From Strigomonas culicis (lineage: Eukaryota > Euglenozoa > Kinetoplastea > Trypanosomatida > Trypanosomatidae), in NCBI GenBank assembly GCA_000482145.1, contig AUXH01000103.1:1-41036 (forward strand): DNA of 41,036 nt. The letters are read 5' to 3'. Positions within the stretch are counted from its first letter, which is position 1. Each line of letters begins with the position of its first letter. Positions 1 to 8,717 of this stretch are shown in pieces. The notes beneath the pieces were generated by a model, which saw nothing but the letters and a program-made list of their open reading frames with translations, did no database searches and was not told the DNA's origin. The translations under genes and the position numbers were made by a program.

Positions 1-37
<37 letters not shown>

Positions 38-855
38 CTGTTTTCCAAAAAAAAAAAATGTTGTTTTCGATATTACCTCTGTAGTGCAGAGTGCAATAAA
101 TCTCGCGTGTCTGTTAATACAAACAACACACAACTAAAGCAAAAAAAAAAAATAAGACAACACTGCAGACTTGATAATTTCAATGCGTCTCCCTTCCTTG
201 GCTCTTTTATTCTTATCTTTTCTAGATAATTGATCAGTAGTGAAGTAACACAATACAACAAATTGTAACGGGAAAAGGAAGAGAGAGGGAAAAAAAAGGT
301 ATACGAAATGAAAAATGAAAGCACGCTAAATTCTAAAAAAAATATATAATGAACAAAGCGTTTCTAAGACTGATATCAAGATCCAGTAATTGCTTTTTCC
401 TTTCGTTTTTCACTGTTGCTGTTACCCTAACAATAGTAAATAATAACTAACAAGCTTATAAAGAGTATTATTATACCTAGACACTACCTACATCCGATAG
501 TAAAAAAAAAAGGATATGGAAAGAGAAGTAACATTGATGTGGAAAACTGTTGAAGCCAGCGAGAACAATACAAGCAGTTTTATTACTATTATGAGCATAA
601 TGGTGATACCTTTTTGTTTCATCTGTCTTTAAATGCCATCAATAAAGAATTAAAAGCACAGAGAGAGATGGAAAGAGAGAGAAACGGGTAGAAGAAAAAA
701 GAAGAAGACCACGCGTTGAATGCTAGAGTCACAGCCCCAGCGCCCGCATCGCTGTGGCAGGGGGAGCCTTGGGCACCTTCTCTTACGCTGCCGTATTTAG
801 AATGTCAAACTGTCATGGCCGCGGTGCTTATGCGGTCCGTTCTCGGTGGCGCGTC
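1..855. other. AT-rich spacer beyond the SRP receptor gene
   Basis: No coding region that I can support. The stretch is AT-rich, with an alternating AT run at 3-34, poly-A runs and A/G-rich patches on the plus strand around 660-710. In the leftward transcription unit this would be the 3' UTR of the SRP receptor gene and the spacer to the next gene, which lies outside the window. Confidence 0.6.
3..34. repeat. (AT)n microsatellite
   Basis: About 16 uninterrupted AT dinucleotides at the window edge. Similar runs recur in spacers of both arms (10363-10394, 10667-10690, 11247-11272, 22373-22405, 32526-32548, 32603-32632). Confidence 0.9.
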
Positions 856-2595
856 TTACTTCATCAGCGCGCCGACCACGACGTCGGGTTCGATCACCTT
901 CAGGTCCTGGTAGGTCTGGCCGACGCCCACAAACACGATCGGCTGGCCCAGCTCGTACACCATCGACAGCGCCGCGCCCACCTTGTCGTCGATCGTGTCG
1001 AACTTGGTGAGGACGATGCCGTCCACGCCGCGGCACTGCGACCCGACGGGCGCGTAGTCGACGAGGCACTGGTTGAACTTGCGCAGCTGGTCGACGCCGT
1101 TGTTGCCGACGAGGGCCTCGCCGACGAAGAGCACGAGGTCGGGCTGGTTGTCGTGGATCAGCTTCGCAAGCGCGCGCATGCGGGACTCGTGGTCCTGCAT
1201 GCGGCCCGCCGTGTCGACCATCACGACGTCCACGTGCTGCCGCGCGGCCTGCGCGATGGCGGCGGTGGCCACCGCGGACGGGTCGGCGCCGTAGCCCATC
1301 TGGAAGACGGGGGCGCCGAGGCAGCGGCCGTGCACCTCCAGCTGCTCCACCGCCCCGTGGCGGAAGGTGTCGCCCGCGGCGATGAGCAGCGTGCTGCCGT
1401 TCTGCTGCAGCCAGTAGGCGATCTTCGCGAGCGACGTCGATTTGCCGACGCCGTTCACGCCGCAGAGGACGATGGAGTAGGGCCGCTTGCGGTCCTTCGC
1501 GGCGGCGACGTCGCGCAGGATGTTCACCTCATGCTTCGGCTGCAGGATGCGGCGCAGCGAAGTCACCATCGCGGTCTCCACCGTGTCACGCAGGGACTCG
1601 AAGGTGCCCAGCTTCTTGCCGGCCAGCGAGGCCTCGACGGAGCCGCACACGTGCTCCGCGACCTCGACGGCGACGTTCTTCGTGATGAGCTTCTCCTTCA
1701 GGTTGGGGATGACCTTCTGCAGGTCCTGCTCGTCCACCTCGCGCGAGCCGACGTAGGAGCGCAGCCAGTTCGTGAGCCGCCCGCGGGGCTGCTCCCACTC
1801 CTTCTCCTGCACCGGCGCGATGGCGCCGTTCGGCAGCCGCTTGATGTACGTCGCGCGCTGCAGGTCCGCCTGCGCCTGCAGCTCCTCCTCGGTCGCCCGC
1901 CGGGACTGCCCCGCGACGGCGGGGTCGACATCCGCGTCCCACTTGGTCGGCTTCTTCCGCCGCTTCTTGCCCTCCGGCTCCGGGGCCGCGGCGGCGGGGG
2001 CGGCCGCGGCCGTCTTGGGGCCCGGCCCGGACGCCTTGCGCCGCCCGCCGATCGGACGGCCGCCCTTCGTGAGGAGCACGTCGCCGCCGCCGCCCGCGCG
2101 CGGCGCCGCGGCAGCGTCCGCCGCCGCCGCCGCCGCCTCCTCCTCCAGTTCCGCCTGGGCCTCTTCCTCCGCCGCGTCCACGTCGTCCGCCGGCGGCGGC
2201 GACGCCTGGCCGCTCGCCGCCTTCTCGCTCGCCTCGTACTTGGCGAGCAGCCCACCGAACGGCCGCGCAAAGTCGTAGGGGCCGCCGAAGGGGCTCGCGG
2301 CGACGGCGGCGCCGAAGCGCTGCGCAAACTCCGTGACGACATCGCGCAGGAAGACGTCCATGTAACGCGGGATGACGAACTTGGGATACACCGCGACGAC
2401 GAAGAACTTGCACTCGTTCTCCAGCGCCCACCGCACCTTGTAGTCCGACACCACGTACTCGCGCACGCCGGCGCGGTCCTCCAGCAGCACCTCCTGGATG
2501 AGGGTGTTGATGATGCCTCGACGGCCCGTCTCGTGCTTGGTGTGCTGCCACAGCACGGCGCCGCCGTTACTAATAATAGAGAGAGTATCAATCAT
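856..2595 (-). CDS. Signal recognition particle receptor subunit alpha (SRP GTPase)
   Basis: 579 aa. Family role: the SRP receptor alpha subunit docks SRP-ribosome complexes at the ER membrane, and the paired GTPases of SRP54 and the receptor drive hand-over to the translocon. Seen: an SRX/longin-like N-terminus opening MIDTLSIISNGG (about 1-125), an Ala/Glu- and Lys/Arg-rich linker (about 130-250), then the N and G domains. The G domain carries the P-loop GVNGVGKS (about 377-384), DTAGRM (about 461) and TKFDTIDDKVG (about 531), all typical of SRP GTPases. The start is set at the ATG at 2595; further in-frame codons upstream lack an ATG, and a polypyrimidine tract with its AG at 2615-2616 on the coding strand ends only 20 bases upstream. 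Third codon positions are almost all G or C (19 of 20 around the P-loop). Linker length is the only variable feature. Confidence 0.95.
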   Translation of the reverse strand: MIDTLSIISNGGAVLWQHTKHETGRRGIINTLIQEVLLEDRAGVREYVVSDYKVRWALENECKFFVVAVYPKFVIPRYMDVFLRDVVTEFAQRFGAAVAASPFGGPYDFARPFGGLLAKYEASEKAASGQASPPPADDVDAAEEEAQAELEEEAAAAAADAAAAPRAGGGGDVLLTKGGRPIGGRRKASGPGPKTAAAAPAAAAPEPEGKKRRKKPTKWDADVDPAVAGQSRRATEEELQAQADLQRATYIKRLPNGAIAPVQEKEWEQPRGRLTNWLRSYVGSREVDEQDLQKVIPNLKEKLITKNVAVEVAEHVCGSVEASLAGKKLGTFESLRDTVETAMVTSLRRILQPKHEVNILRDVAAAKDRKRPYSIVLCGVNGVGKSTSLAKIAYWLQQNGSTLLIAAGDTFRHGAVEQLEVHGRCLGAPVFQMGYGADPSAVATAAIAQAARQHVDVVMVDTAGRMQDHESRMRALAKLIHDNQPDLVLFVGEALVGNNGVDQLRKFNQCLVDYAPVGSQCRGVDGIVLTKFDTIDDKVGAALSMVYELGQPIVFVGVGQTYQDLKVIEPDVVVGALMK

Positions 2596-3122
2596 ACTTG
2601 TGGATTTCAATCAACTTGAGCGAAAAAAAAAAGAGAGAGAGAAGAGAGAAAGAAACATGGAATTGTGCAATGTACATGGTAACCAAGAAAAAAGATAGTA
2701 AATAAGAGAGCAACTGAAAAAAGAATCTGCACCTACAACAAACAGGATGAGAATACAAAAAAAAAGAGAAAAATACACTCTACTGATAAACACTTCACAA
2801 AACACGAATCAACTATTACAAAGCAAAGAGAAAGGGGAAAAAAGAAAACAAAAGAGAGCGAAGTGGTGAGAAAAACATACCCATCTCTTAGCAATCATTA
2901 CAGTATTCTAAAAAAAAAAGAAAAAAAGGATAGTGAGAGAAGGCGTATATGCTACAATCCCTATTGTGCAAACGTCGCTGGCAGTGCTCCTATTAAGGGA
3001 CAAGGCAATGCGCATTGACACATGTCACAGCAGGGTCTTCCCTTCTTCTCTCATCACTCCTCCCTTTTGTCTCTCTTTTTTTCTTCGTCTTCTCTTCCTG
3101 TTCACCCTGGCCCACCTTATAT
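2596..3122. other. Intergenic spacer with trans-splice acceptor for the SRP receptor gene
   Basis: AT-rich, purine-rich on the plus strand and so pyrimidine-rich on the transcribed-product strand. The pyrimidine run at 2620-2655 (minus strand), followed by AG at 2615-2616, is a convincing spliced-leader acceptor for the SRP receptor gene. A second pyrimidine-like run lies at 2907-2930 on the minus strand. No gene seen. Confidence 0.6.
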
Positions 3123-4493
3123 TCAATCGAAGCCATTAAACCCTGTGAGCACGAAAGCGTCGTAATACGGCTTCTTGTCCAGCTGGTGGCACCAGTTCCA
3201 CGCCGACGTGAGGCGACCGTCGATGCAGCTGCCACCATCGTCACCGGACCCATCGAAGGCGTGGCGAAAGAAGTCGGACAAGATCATGAGGCGCAGCTCC
3301 TCGTAGCTGTGGTACTTGGCGCGCAGGAAGTTCCGCAGCCCCGGGTACGTCTCGCTCTGCTCCGAGAAGACGCGGTGCAGCTCGGTGAGGGTGTGCACGA
3401 CCGGCGTAACGATGCGCGGGATGATCGTGTACTTGTCGATGAAGACCAGCGGGTTCGGCACATCGCGGTCGCCGAGGTGGATCACCTTGATGCCGACCCA
3501 CCCGCCGAGCGAGCTCTCCGTCTTCTGCACGAGGCGCGACATGATGCGGTAGCTCTGCGGCGCCTGGCACATGCGGTGGAAGCCCTGCCCCGTGTTCACG
3601 AAGGAGTACTCGCCGCGGCCGTCGACGAGCATGTCCGTCTCGGCCGCGCGCCAGAGCTCGAAGATGTCGTGCTGCACGTTCTCCCAGAGCTGCAGCGACT
3701 CCCGCACGTAGGCGCACTGCGCGAGGTGCGAGTGCGAGAAGCAGGCACCGCCCTTGCCGGAGCGGATGGCGATGCCATGCGGGCTGCTCGCGTCCAGCGG
3801 CGCGAACTCCTGCGTGAGAGTTTCCCGCAGCTCTTTCAGCGCCGACGTGTTGGTGAGGAGAAACTGTCGGACGTCGTCCGCGGACCGCAGCGCGCGCTCC
3901 AGCGCGTCGCGCCGCGGGCCGTCCTCCTTGGGAGCATACCGGTCCAGCAGCGCGTTCAGCTCCTCCGCCTTCTTGGGGCCGCACGCGCGCAGGAACGGCT
4001 TCAGGCCCGGGTCCGCCAGCACGTCCGCGCAGTGGATGCGCTCCAGCGCGCCGCCGACCGTCTGCAGCGGCAGCACCAGCGTGCTCGTGATCTTGAGGGT
4101 CCGCGCGATCGTCGGCCGCTGCACGTCCTGCAGCACCATCATCAGCTTGCCGTACTCGCTGCGGTTACTAAAGGGGTTCAGCTGCTTGTGGCGGCGGAAG
4201 ATCTCGAAGAACTCCTCGAGAAGGGGGACGAGGGCCGTGAGAGTGGTGTCGCCAGAGACTAGGGCCTCCTTCAAGGAGCGCGGGATCGCGTCCGAGGCGA
4301 GCGCCAGCCCGGTGATGGTGTCGAAGAGCTCGTACATGCTGCGCAGCATGCGCGTGTCCTTCCCATGCGGCCGTCGGTGGTCGTCCACGTCGTCCGTGTA
4401 CTCGCTAACCTTCAGCGCAGCGACGACCAACTGGAGCTTCTGCCGCTCCAGGTCCGTCAGGCGCAGTAAACAGTTACCGTAGTTGAAGCTCAT
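3123..4493 (-). CDS. UPF0652 / DUF2009 family protein, function unknown
   Basis: 456 aa from the ATG at 4493 (MSFNYGN); the frame runs 11 codons further upstream without another ATG. I recognise the C-terminal block rich in invariant-looking residues, including SCIDGRLTSAWNWC and KKPYYDAFVLTGFNGFD, as the hallmark of the UPF0652/DUF2009 family found across plants, protists and some other eukaryotes. The middle contains a Leu-rich helical region and the block IRSGKGGACFSHSHL. No signal peptide, membrane helix or catalytic motif is evident, so it is probably soluble. The family has no established biochemical role that I know of, and none is assigned here. GC-rich codon use matches its neighbours. 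The family call rests on memory of conserved motifs. Confidence 0.75.
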   Translation of the reverse strand: MSFNYGNCLLRLTDLERQKLQLVVAALKVSEYTDDVDDHRRPHGKDTRMLRSMYELFDTITGLALASDAIPRSLKEALVSGDTTLTALVPLLEEFFEIFRRHKQLNPFSNRSEYGKLMMVLQDVQRPTIARTLKITSTLVLPLQTVGGALERIHCADVLADPGLKPFLRACGPKKAEELNALLDRYAPKEDGPRRDALERALRSADDVRQFLLTNTSALKELRETLTQEFAPLDASSPHGIAIRSGKGGACFSHSHLAQCAYVRESLQLWENVQHDIFELWRAAETDMLVDGRGEYSFVNTGQGFHRMCQAPQSYRIMSRLVQKTESSLGGWVGIKVIHLGDRDVPNPLVFIDKYTIIPRIVTPVVHTLTELHRVFSEQSETYPGLRNFLRAKYHSYEELRLMILSDFFRHAFDGSGDDGGSCIDGRLTSAWNWCHQLDKKPYYDAFVLTGFNGFD

Positions 4494-5548
4494 GTCTAAG
4501 GAACACCACAGAGTACTTTGAATCACACGGTTTTTATTGTTTTTTTGTTTTCTTTTCTTTCTTTTAAGTAACTACGTCTTGTGAATCCTCTAATGCGCAC
4601 CGCAGCAACACACGAGCGCGCTTCTCTTTTCGTTTGACGCGGAATGTGTTCAATAAGGCTGTCGGGGTAGAGAAGAAGAAAACCGGGAGAAGAAGTATAA
4701 ACGGTGGATGATGGATTTGTTTTGAGATGCAGCGATCCACAGTAGTTACAGGCATCTTTTCTGCTGGTCTTGTCATTATTCTTACCACAGCCATTATCTT
4801 TGTTGTGTGTATGTAGATTTTTCGTTTTCCCTGTCGGCGTAATTGTTTTTTTTTATTTCAAACCGAGAAAAAAAAAAGAGGTGAACAGAATTGAAAGAGA
4901 AAGAGGGTACCAGTATTTCACTGCAGCTGGTTCGTTTCTTTGTTTGATTGATTCCTTGTTTGTTTTGTAATATTGGAAACACTCCCAATTGATTACAAAT
5001 TTGATGAATAAAAATAAATAAAAAAATGAAAAAGGGGAAGGAAAAAAGGAACATTTTTCACTCCTTTTTTTTCCGATCTTGTATAAAAGAAGTTATATAC
5101 TTATACGCATATTCCGAGAAGGAATATTGAAAACAGAGATGCTATACCCTGAACACCGTAAGAAAAAGGAAAACACTTGGTATATTTTTGTGTTTCTTCT
5201 ACTTTTGCGACCGCACGTCAAACAAGGTAACTCGTTGAGGAAAGGGAAACAGAAATTAAAAAAGTAACAAAAGAAAAAAAGAAAAGAGATCATAAAGGGA
5301 AAAAAGAGGGGGAAGAACTTACGTGATATTCTCCCTCTTCTTAACGAATGAAAATGATGCCCGCTTTTCTTTTTTACTTTTTCTTATTATCTTTTTTAGT
5401 TCTGTGCGTGCAGCGCCTTTCGCATGTGCGCTGCCGCTGGTACGTTTCCTTTTTGTTGTTGTTGGTGCTGTTCGTGTTTCCTCATCCCTTCCCTCACGTC
5501 TCTGCACGGGTCGCGCAGTTACAGTTGCGACGTGCGGCCTGTAGCGGT
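4494..5548. other. Long intergenic spacer between cysteine synthase and UPF0652 genes
   Basis: 1.05 kb with many A/G-rich runs on the plus strand (4870-4885, 5030-5055, 5270-5310), so pyrimidine-rich in the direction of transcription. The part at 4564-4800 is less repetitive and contains a 76-codon frame on the sense strand, listed separately. Otherwise nothing is seen beyond expected 3' UTR, polypyrimidine and splice-acceptor sequence. Confidence 0.5.
4564..4794 (-). CDS. Possible small protein, unsupported by homology
   Basis: A 76-codon frame with an ATG at 4794, in the same direction as the transcription unit and set in an unusually long spacer. The predicted product has a hydrophobic patch around residues 30-48 (PFILLLPVFFF) followed by a basic segment with KRKEKRAR. 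The local sequence is more complex than the homopolymer-rich flanks, which is the only positive argument. I do not recognise it. An upstream open frame in the 5' region of the UPF0652 transcript, or chance, are equally plausible. Confidence 0.2.
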   Translation of the reverse strand: MAVVRIMTRPAEKMPVTTVDRCISKQIHHPPFILLLPVFFFSTPTALLNTFRVKRKEKRARVLLRCALEDSQDVVT

Positions 5549-5839
5549 TCAGCTCTGGAGCTCCGAGGCATCCACGACCGGGAGGCTCGCCACCTCGTCG
5601 CGGATGGACTTGTAGAGCACGGTGGAGAGGTAGCGCTCGCCGAAGGAGGGGATGATCGCGACGATGGTCTTGCCGGCCATCTCGGGGCGCTCAGCGAGCT
5701 TCAGCGCCGCGTAGACGTTGGCGCCGCCAGAGAAGCCGCAGAAGACGCCGTCCGTGCGGGTCAGCTTCTGCGAGGTGTCTATCGCGTCGTCGCCCTTCAC
5801 GGTGATGACCTCGTCCACGATCTTGCGGTCGAGCACGGA

Positions 5840-5875
<36 letters not shown>

Positions 5876-6547
5876 GGGCCCCGGCTGGCCGCCGGAGAGC
5901 ACCGGCGACTCCGCCGGCTCCACCGCGACGCCGAGCACCGTCGGCTTCTGCTGCTTCAGGTAGTGCGCAATGCCGGTGAGCGTGCCGCCCGTGCCGACGC
6001 CGGCCACGATGGCGTCCACCTTGCCCTTCGTCTGACGCCAGATCTCGGGGCCGGTCGTCTCCTCGTGGATGAGGGCATTGTACTTGGTGCCGAACTGATC
6101 CGCCAGGACCGCGTCCGGGTTTGTGGCCACGATCTTGTTCGCCATGGCGACGGCGCCCTTCATGCCGAGGGACGCGGGGGTGAGGATGAGCTCCGCGCCG
6201 AAGATGCGCAGCAGGCAGCGGCGCTCCAGCGACATGGACTCCGGCATCGTGATGATGACGCGGTAGCCGCGCACGACGCCGAGCTGCGCCAAGGCCACAC
6301 CGGTGTTGCCGCTCGTCGCCTCGACGATGACGGACTTGCCGGGGATCAGCTTGCCGTCCTTCTCGGCCTTGTCGTAGATGGCGAAGCCAAGGCGGTCCTT
6401 CACGGAAGCCATCGGGTTCTCGCACTCGAGCTTGAGCACAATCTTGGCCTTGGTGTGGTTGAGCTTGCGGAGGTACAGGCACGGGGTGTTGCCGATGAGC
6501 TGGTCGAAGTTCTCGGCCACCTCATTGGTGCGGTCAAAGGTGGACAT
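5549..6547 (-). CDS. Cysteine synthase (O-acetylserine sulfhydrylase), PLP enzyme
   Basis: 332 aa. Makes cysteine and acetate from O-acetylserine and sulfide, the last step of de novo cysteine synthesis. Fold-type II PLP family features are complete: the Schiff-base lysine K50 in ASVKDR, the substrate loop TSGNTG (78-83), the PLP-phosphate loop GVGTGGT (183-189) and the serine in GFSGGAN (S273) that contacts the pyridine nitrogen. Length is typical of bacterial and plant-type CysK. The start is the ATG at 6547 (MSTFDRTNEV); the upstream frame is a hydrophobic low-complexity extension without an ATG. No targeting peptide is obvious, suggesting a cytosolic enzyme. Leishmania and T. cruzi have such an enzyme and T. 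brucei is reported to lack it. Cystathionine beta-synthase is unlikely because no regulatory domain is present. Confidence 0.95.
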
Positions 6548-6930
6548 GGCGGAGACGAACAGTGGTGGGGAGGGAAAATGAAACAAAAAAGGGCAAATGA
6601 ATGAAGAGAGCAAAAAGGGCGATAGAACTAATCGTTTTTAGTATGGTGAGTAGGTGAGTGTGGAGAAGAGAAGAAACGACAAGAGTGGCGTGGGAGAGGG
6701 TGTGTAGCAAGACACAGTGACATCGAGCAAGAGAGCAGGGGAGTTGATCCAAAGAAGAAAAGGAAAGTGTGTCTCTCACAAATGTATAAAATGATAACTG
6801 CGCAGCGAGATCCGCATCTCGTCTCAACTCTTTCTATGTATCATATTACATTTTGCGTTCTATGCACACGACACGTTGCAGCCAACGTCTCGTATAGCAA
6901 GCAGACATATGTGCGCATCTCTTGACAGCA
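6548..6930. other. Intergenic spacer
   Basis: No gene seen. Purine-rich on the plus strand near 6560-6600 and 6720-6770, giving pyrimidine-rich sequence in the transcribed sense just upstream of the cysteine synthase ATG. Confidence 0.5.
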
Positions 6931-8136
6931 TTACAAGGGAATGGTATCGAACCGCTTTAACGGTATCCCTCTTTCTAATAATGCAAGTTGCTTTAAGGCC
7001 AGCTCCTTTGCCTCTGGGAAGAGCTTCAAATGAAACCCCACCTTGGTTCGCGTCGGCCAGTGATTCCACGAACAGTTCGTCGTCACGCCGTTGAAGAGAA
7101 CCTCCAGTAAATGACAGGTGGAGCAAAAGCAGCAACTCTTCGACGCGGTTGCCTTCTTGTTCGCGTACCGCGGGTGATACTTGGAGCCGCACGGGTACTC
7201 GCCCGCCGGCTTGCTGGCCGGCTGGCGCGGCGCCGTGGGGTGGCTCACGATCTCGCCCACGCAGACGTCCTCCTCCACCGCTCGCTGCCGCTTGGCGGGC
7301 GGCGCGGGCGGGCCCAAGACGAGCGACCCCGCCGGCTCCCTGTAGGCGTCCGGCTGCACGGCACAGAGGGCAGGGCGGCAGACGGTGGGGAAGTCGTACG
7401 GGATGCAAGTGACAAGCTCTCCAATGCGTGGCAGCAGCAGCGCCGCATCCTGCGCGTCGGTGACGCTATGAAAGGTGGCCTGGAGGGCCTCCGACTGGGG
7501 GCTGCGGATGTGGTTGCAGATGGCGGCGGCAGACTCGAGTACCTTCTTTCGCGTGCCGGCGTCCGTCTTGGGCCACTTCTGGAACACCGCGGAGAGCGAG
7601 AGCAGATTGAGCAGTAAAAAGACGGACGGGTACTTGCCGCGCTGGAAGGCGACAATGCCCTTGTTCATGAGCGTCACATGGTTCTGGATGCCGCTGAGCG
7701 CCACCTGGCGCACGGCCTGGTTGTCCGCGCAGGTGAGCCCGAGCCGCAGCGAGACCTCCAGCGTGGCTAGCAGGCCGCGCATGTCCTCCCCCTGCGTGGG
7801 CATTGGAAACTCCTCCGGCGGCGTGTCGCCTGCGCCGGTCAGCGCGGAGGCAAAGAACTGGTTGTCGAGGTGGTGCTCGAGCCGCTCCGCCATCTCGCGC
7901 ACGAGCGGGTCCTCCGCTCTCGTCTGCTTGTTGGCACTGCCATCGGAGGGCGGTGGCGCTTTGTGCCGCGCGCCCTTGCTCGCCGTCTCGCGCTGCTGCC
8001 TGTCGAAGAAGGCACGGGCTGTGCGCCGCCAGAGATGGTAGTCTGCCTGGTGGTCCGCCTCCGGCACGCAGCAGCCGAGGCCTCGCTGGCGCACTCGCTC
8101 CTTGGCACAATAGTCCTCAAACTCGGCGTCACTCAT
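6931..8136 (-). CDS. Conserved-looking protein of unknown function with Cys/His-containing C-terminus
   Basis: 401 aa from the ATG at 8136 (MSDAEFEDYCAKER). The frame continues upstream through hydrophobic AT-rich sequence with no ATG, so the downstream start is chosen. I do not recognise the family. Visible: a charged N-terminus with an HLWRRTARAFF segment, a central helical leucine-rich region (about 130-270, for example SVFLLLNLLSLSAVFQKW), a proline-rich basic stretch (PPAPPAKRQR) that could serve as a nuclear signal, and a Cys-rich tail: YPCGSKYHPRY, KSCCFCSTCHLL and TTNCSWNHW. The cysteines and histidines might bind zinc, but the spacing fits no finger I know. No membrane helix or signal peptide. 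GC-rich codons. Kinetoplastid-specific origin is possible. Confidence 0.75.
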   Translation of the reverse strand: MSDAEFEDYCAKERVRQRGLGCCVPEADHQADYHLWRRTARAFFDRQQRETASKGARHKAPPPSDGSANKQTRAEDPLVREMAERLEHHLDNQFFASALTGAGDTPPEEFPMPTQGEDMRGLLATLEVSLRLGLTCADNQAVRQVALSGIQNHVTLMNKGIVAFQRGKYPSVFLLLNLLSLSAVFQKWPKTDAGTRKKVLESAAAICNHIRSPQSEALQATFHSVTDAQDAALLLPRIGELVTCIPYDFPTVCRPALCAVQPDAYREPAGSLVLGPPAPPAKRQRAVEEDVCVGEIVSHPTAPRQPASKPAGEYPCGSKYHPRYANKKATASKSCCFCSTCHLLEVLFNGVTTNCSWNHWPTRTKVGFHLKLFPEAKELALKQLALLERGIPLKRFDTIPL

Positions 8137-8717
8137 GCGTAACGGTGTAACTCTTTTTTCTTCTGCTGATGGTGTGGTCGATGGTATCTCCTTAAGAAAA
8201 AAGAAGTGGTTGAGCAAGAGCCAAAAAAAAAAAATGTATGTGCCTCTATAATAAATCAATAGCTTTGAAACAACAAAAAGGGGAGAAAGGTGATAGTTGT
8301 AAGAAGCAAGCAATCCAGTAAAGAGAAAAGGAAAAGGGCAAGAAAAAAAAACAGATAAGACTTCAAATGAAAGGGGCAGAAAGCATATCTTTCAAGACAA
8401 AAATGTACGCTTCCGTGCTGGAACGCTTCAAAAAGAGAAAAACAATAACTAGTAAGGTATTAATAAGTACACAACAGCAAGTGTCGAACTCACTGAAAGA
8501 TTCTCAAGTGTGCTCATATAGAGTAATGAGCAAAGATAAAGTTAAACCGTTGATGTACGCATTTGCATTGCATCGGTTTAGAAACTATATGATTTGCACA
8601 CAAACGAGAATGAGAATGACAACAGTGCGTAAAAAAAGAAGAACGTTTTTTTTTCCTTTAAATTATTTATTTGTTTGCTTCGCTATTTGTTTTTGTATAA
8701 GCTCATAGCGAAGGAGC
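8137..8717. other. Intergenic spacer
   Basis: AT-rich, with poly-A on the plus strand (8222-8235, 8343-8352) and a T-run near 8647-8655. A 113-codon plus-strand frame (8367-8708) is antisense to the unit, strongly AT-rich and unsupported. No gene called. Confidence 0.5.

Noticed and set aside
754..2619. Long plus-strand open frame opposite the SRP receptor gene
   Set aside because: Antisense shadow of a GC-rich gene; composition is Arg/Ala/Leu repeats with no domain, while the minus strand encodes a clear SRP GTPase.
4727..4816. 29-codon plus-strand frame encoding a neat hydrophobic helix
   Set aside because: Wrong strand for the unit and too short; chance in a T-rich stretch is likely.
8367..8708. 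113-codon plus-strand frame in a spacer
   Set aside because: Antisense to the leftward unit, AT-rich, basic low-complexity product, no homology that I recognise.
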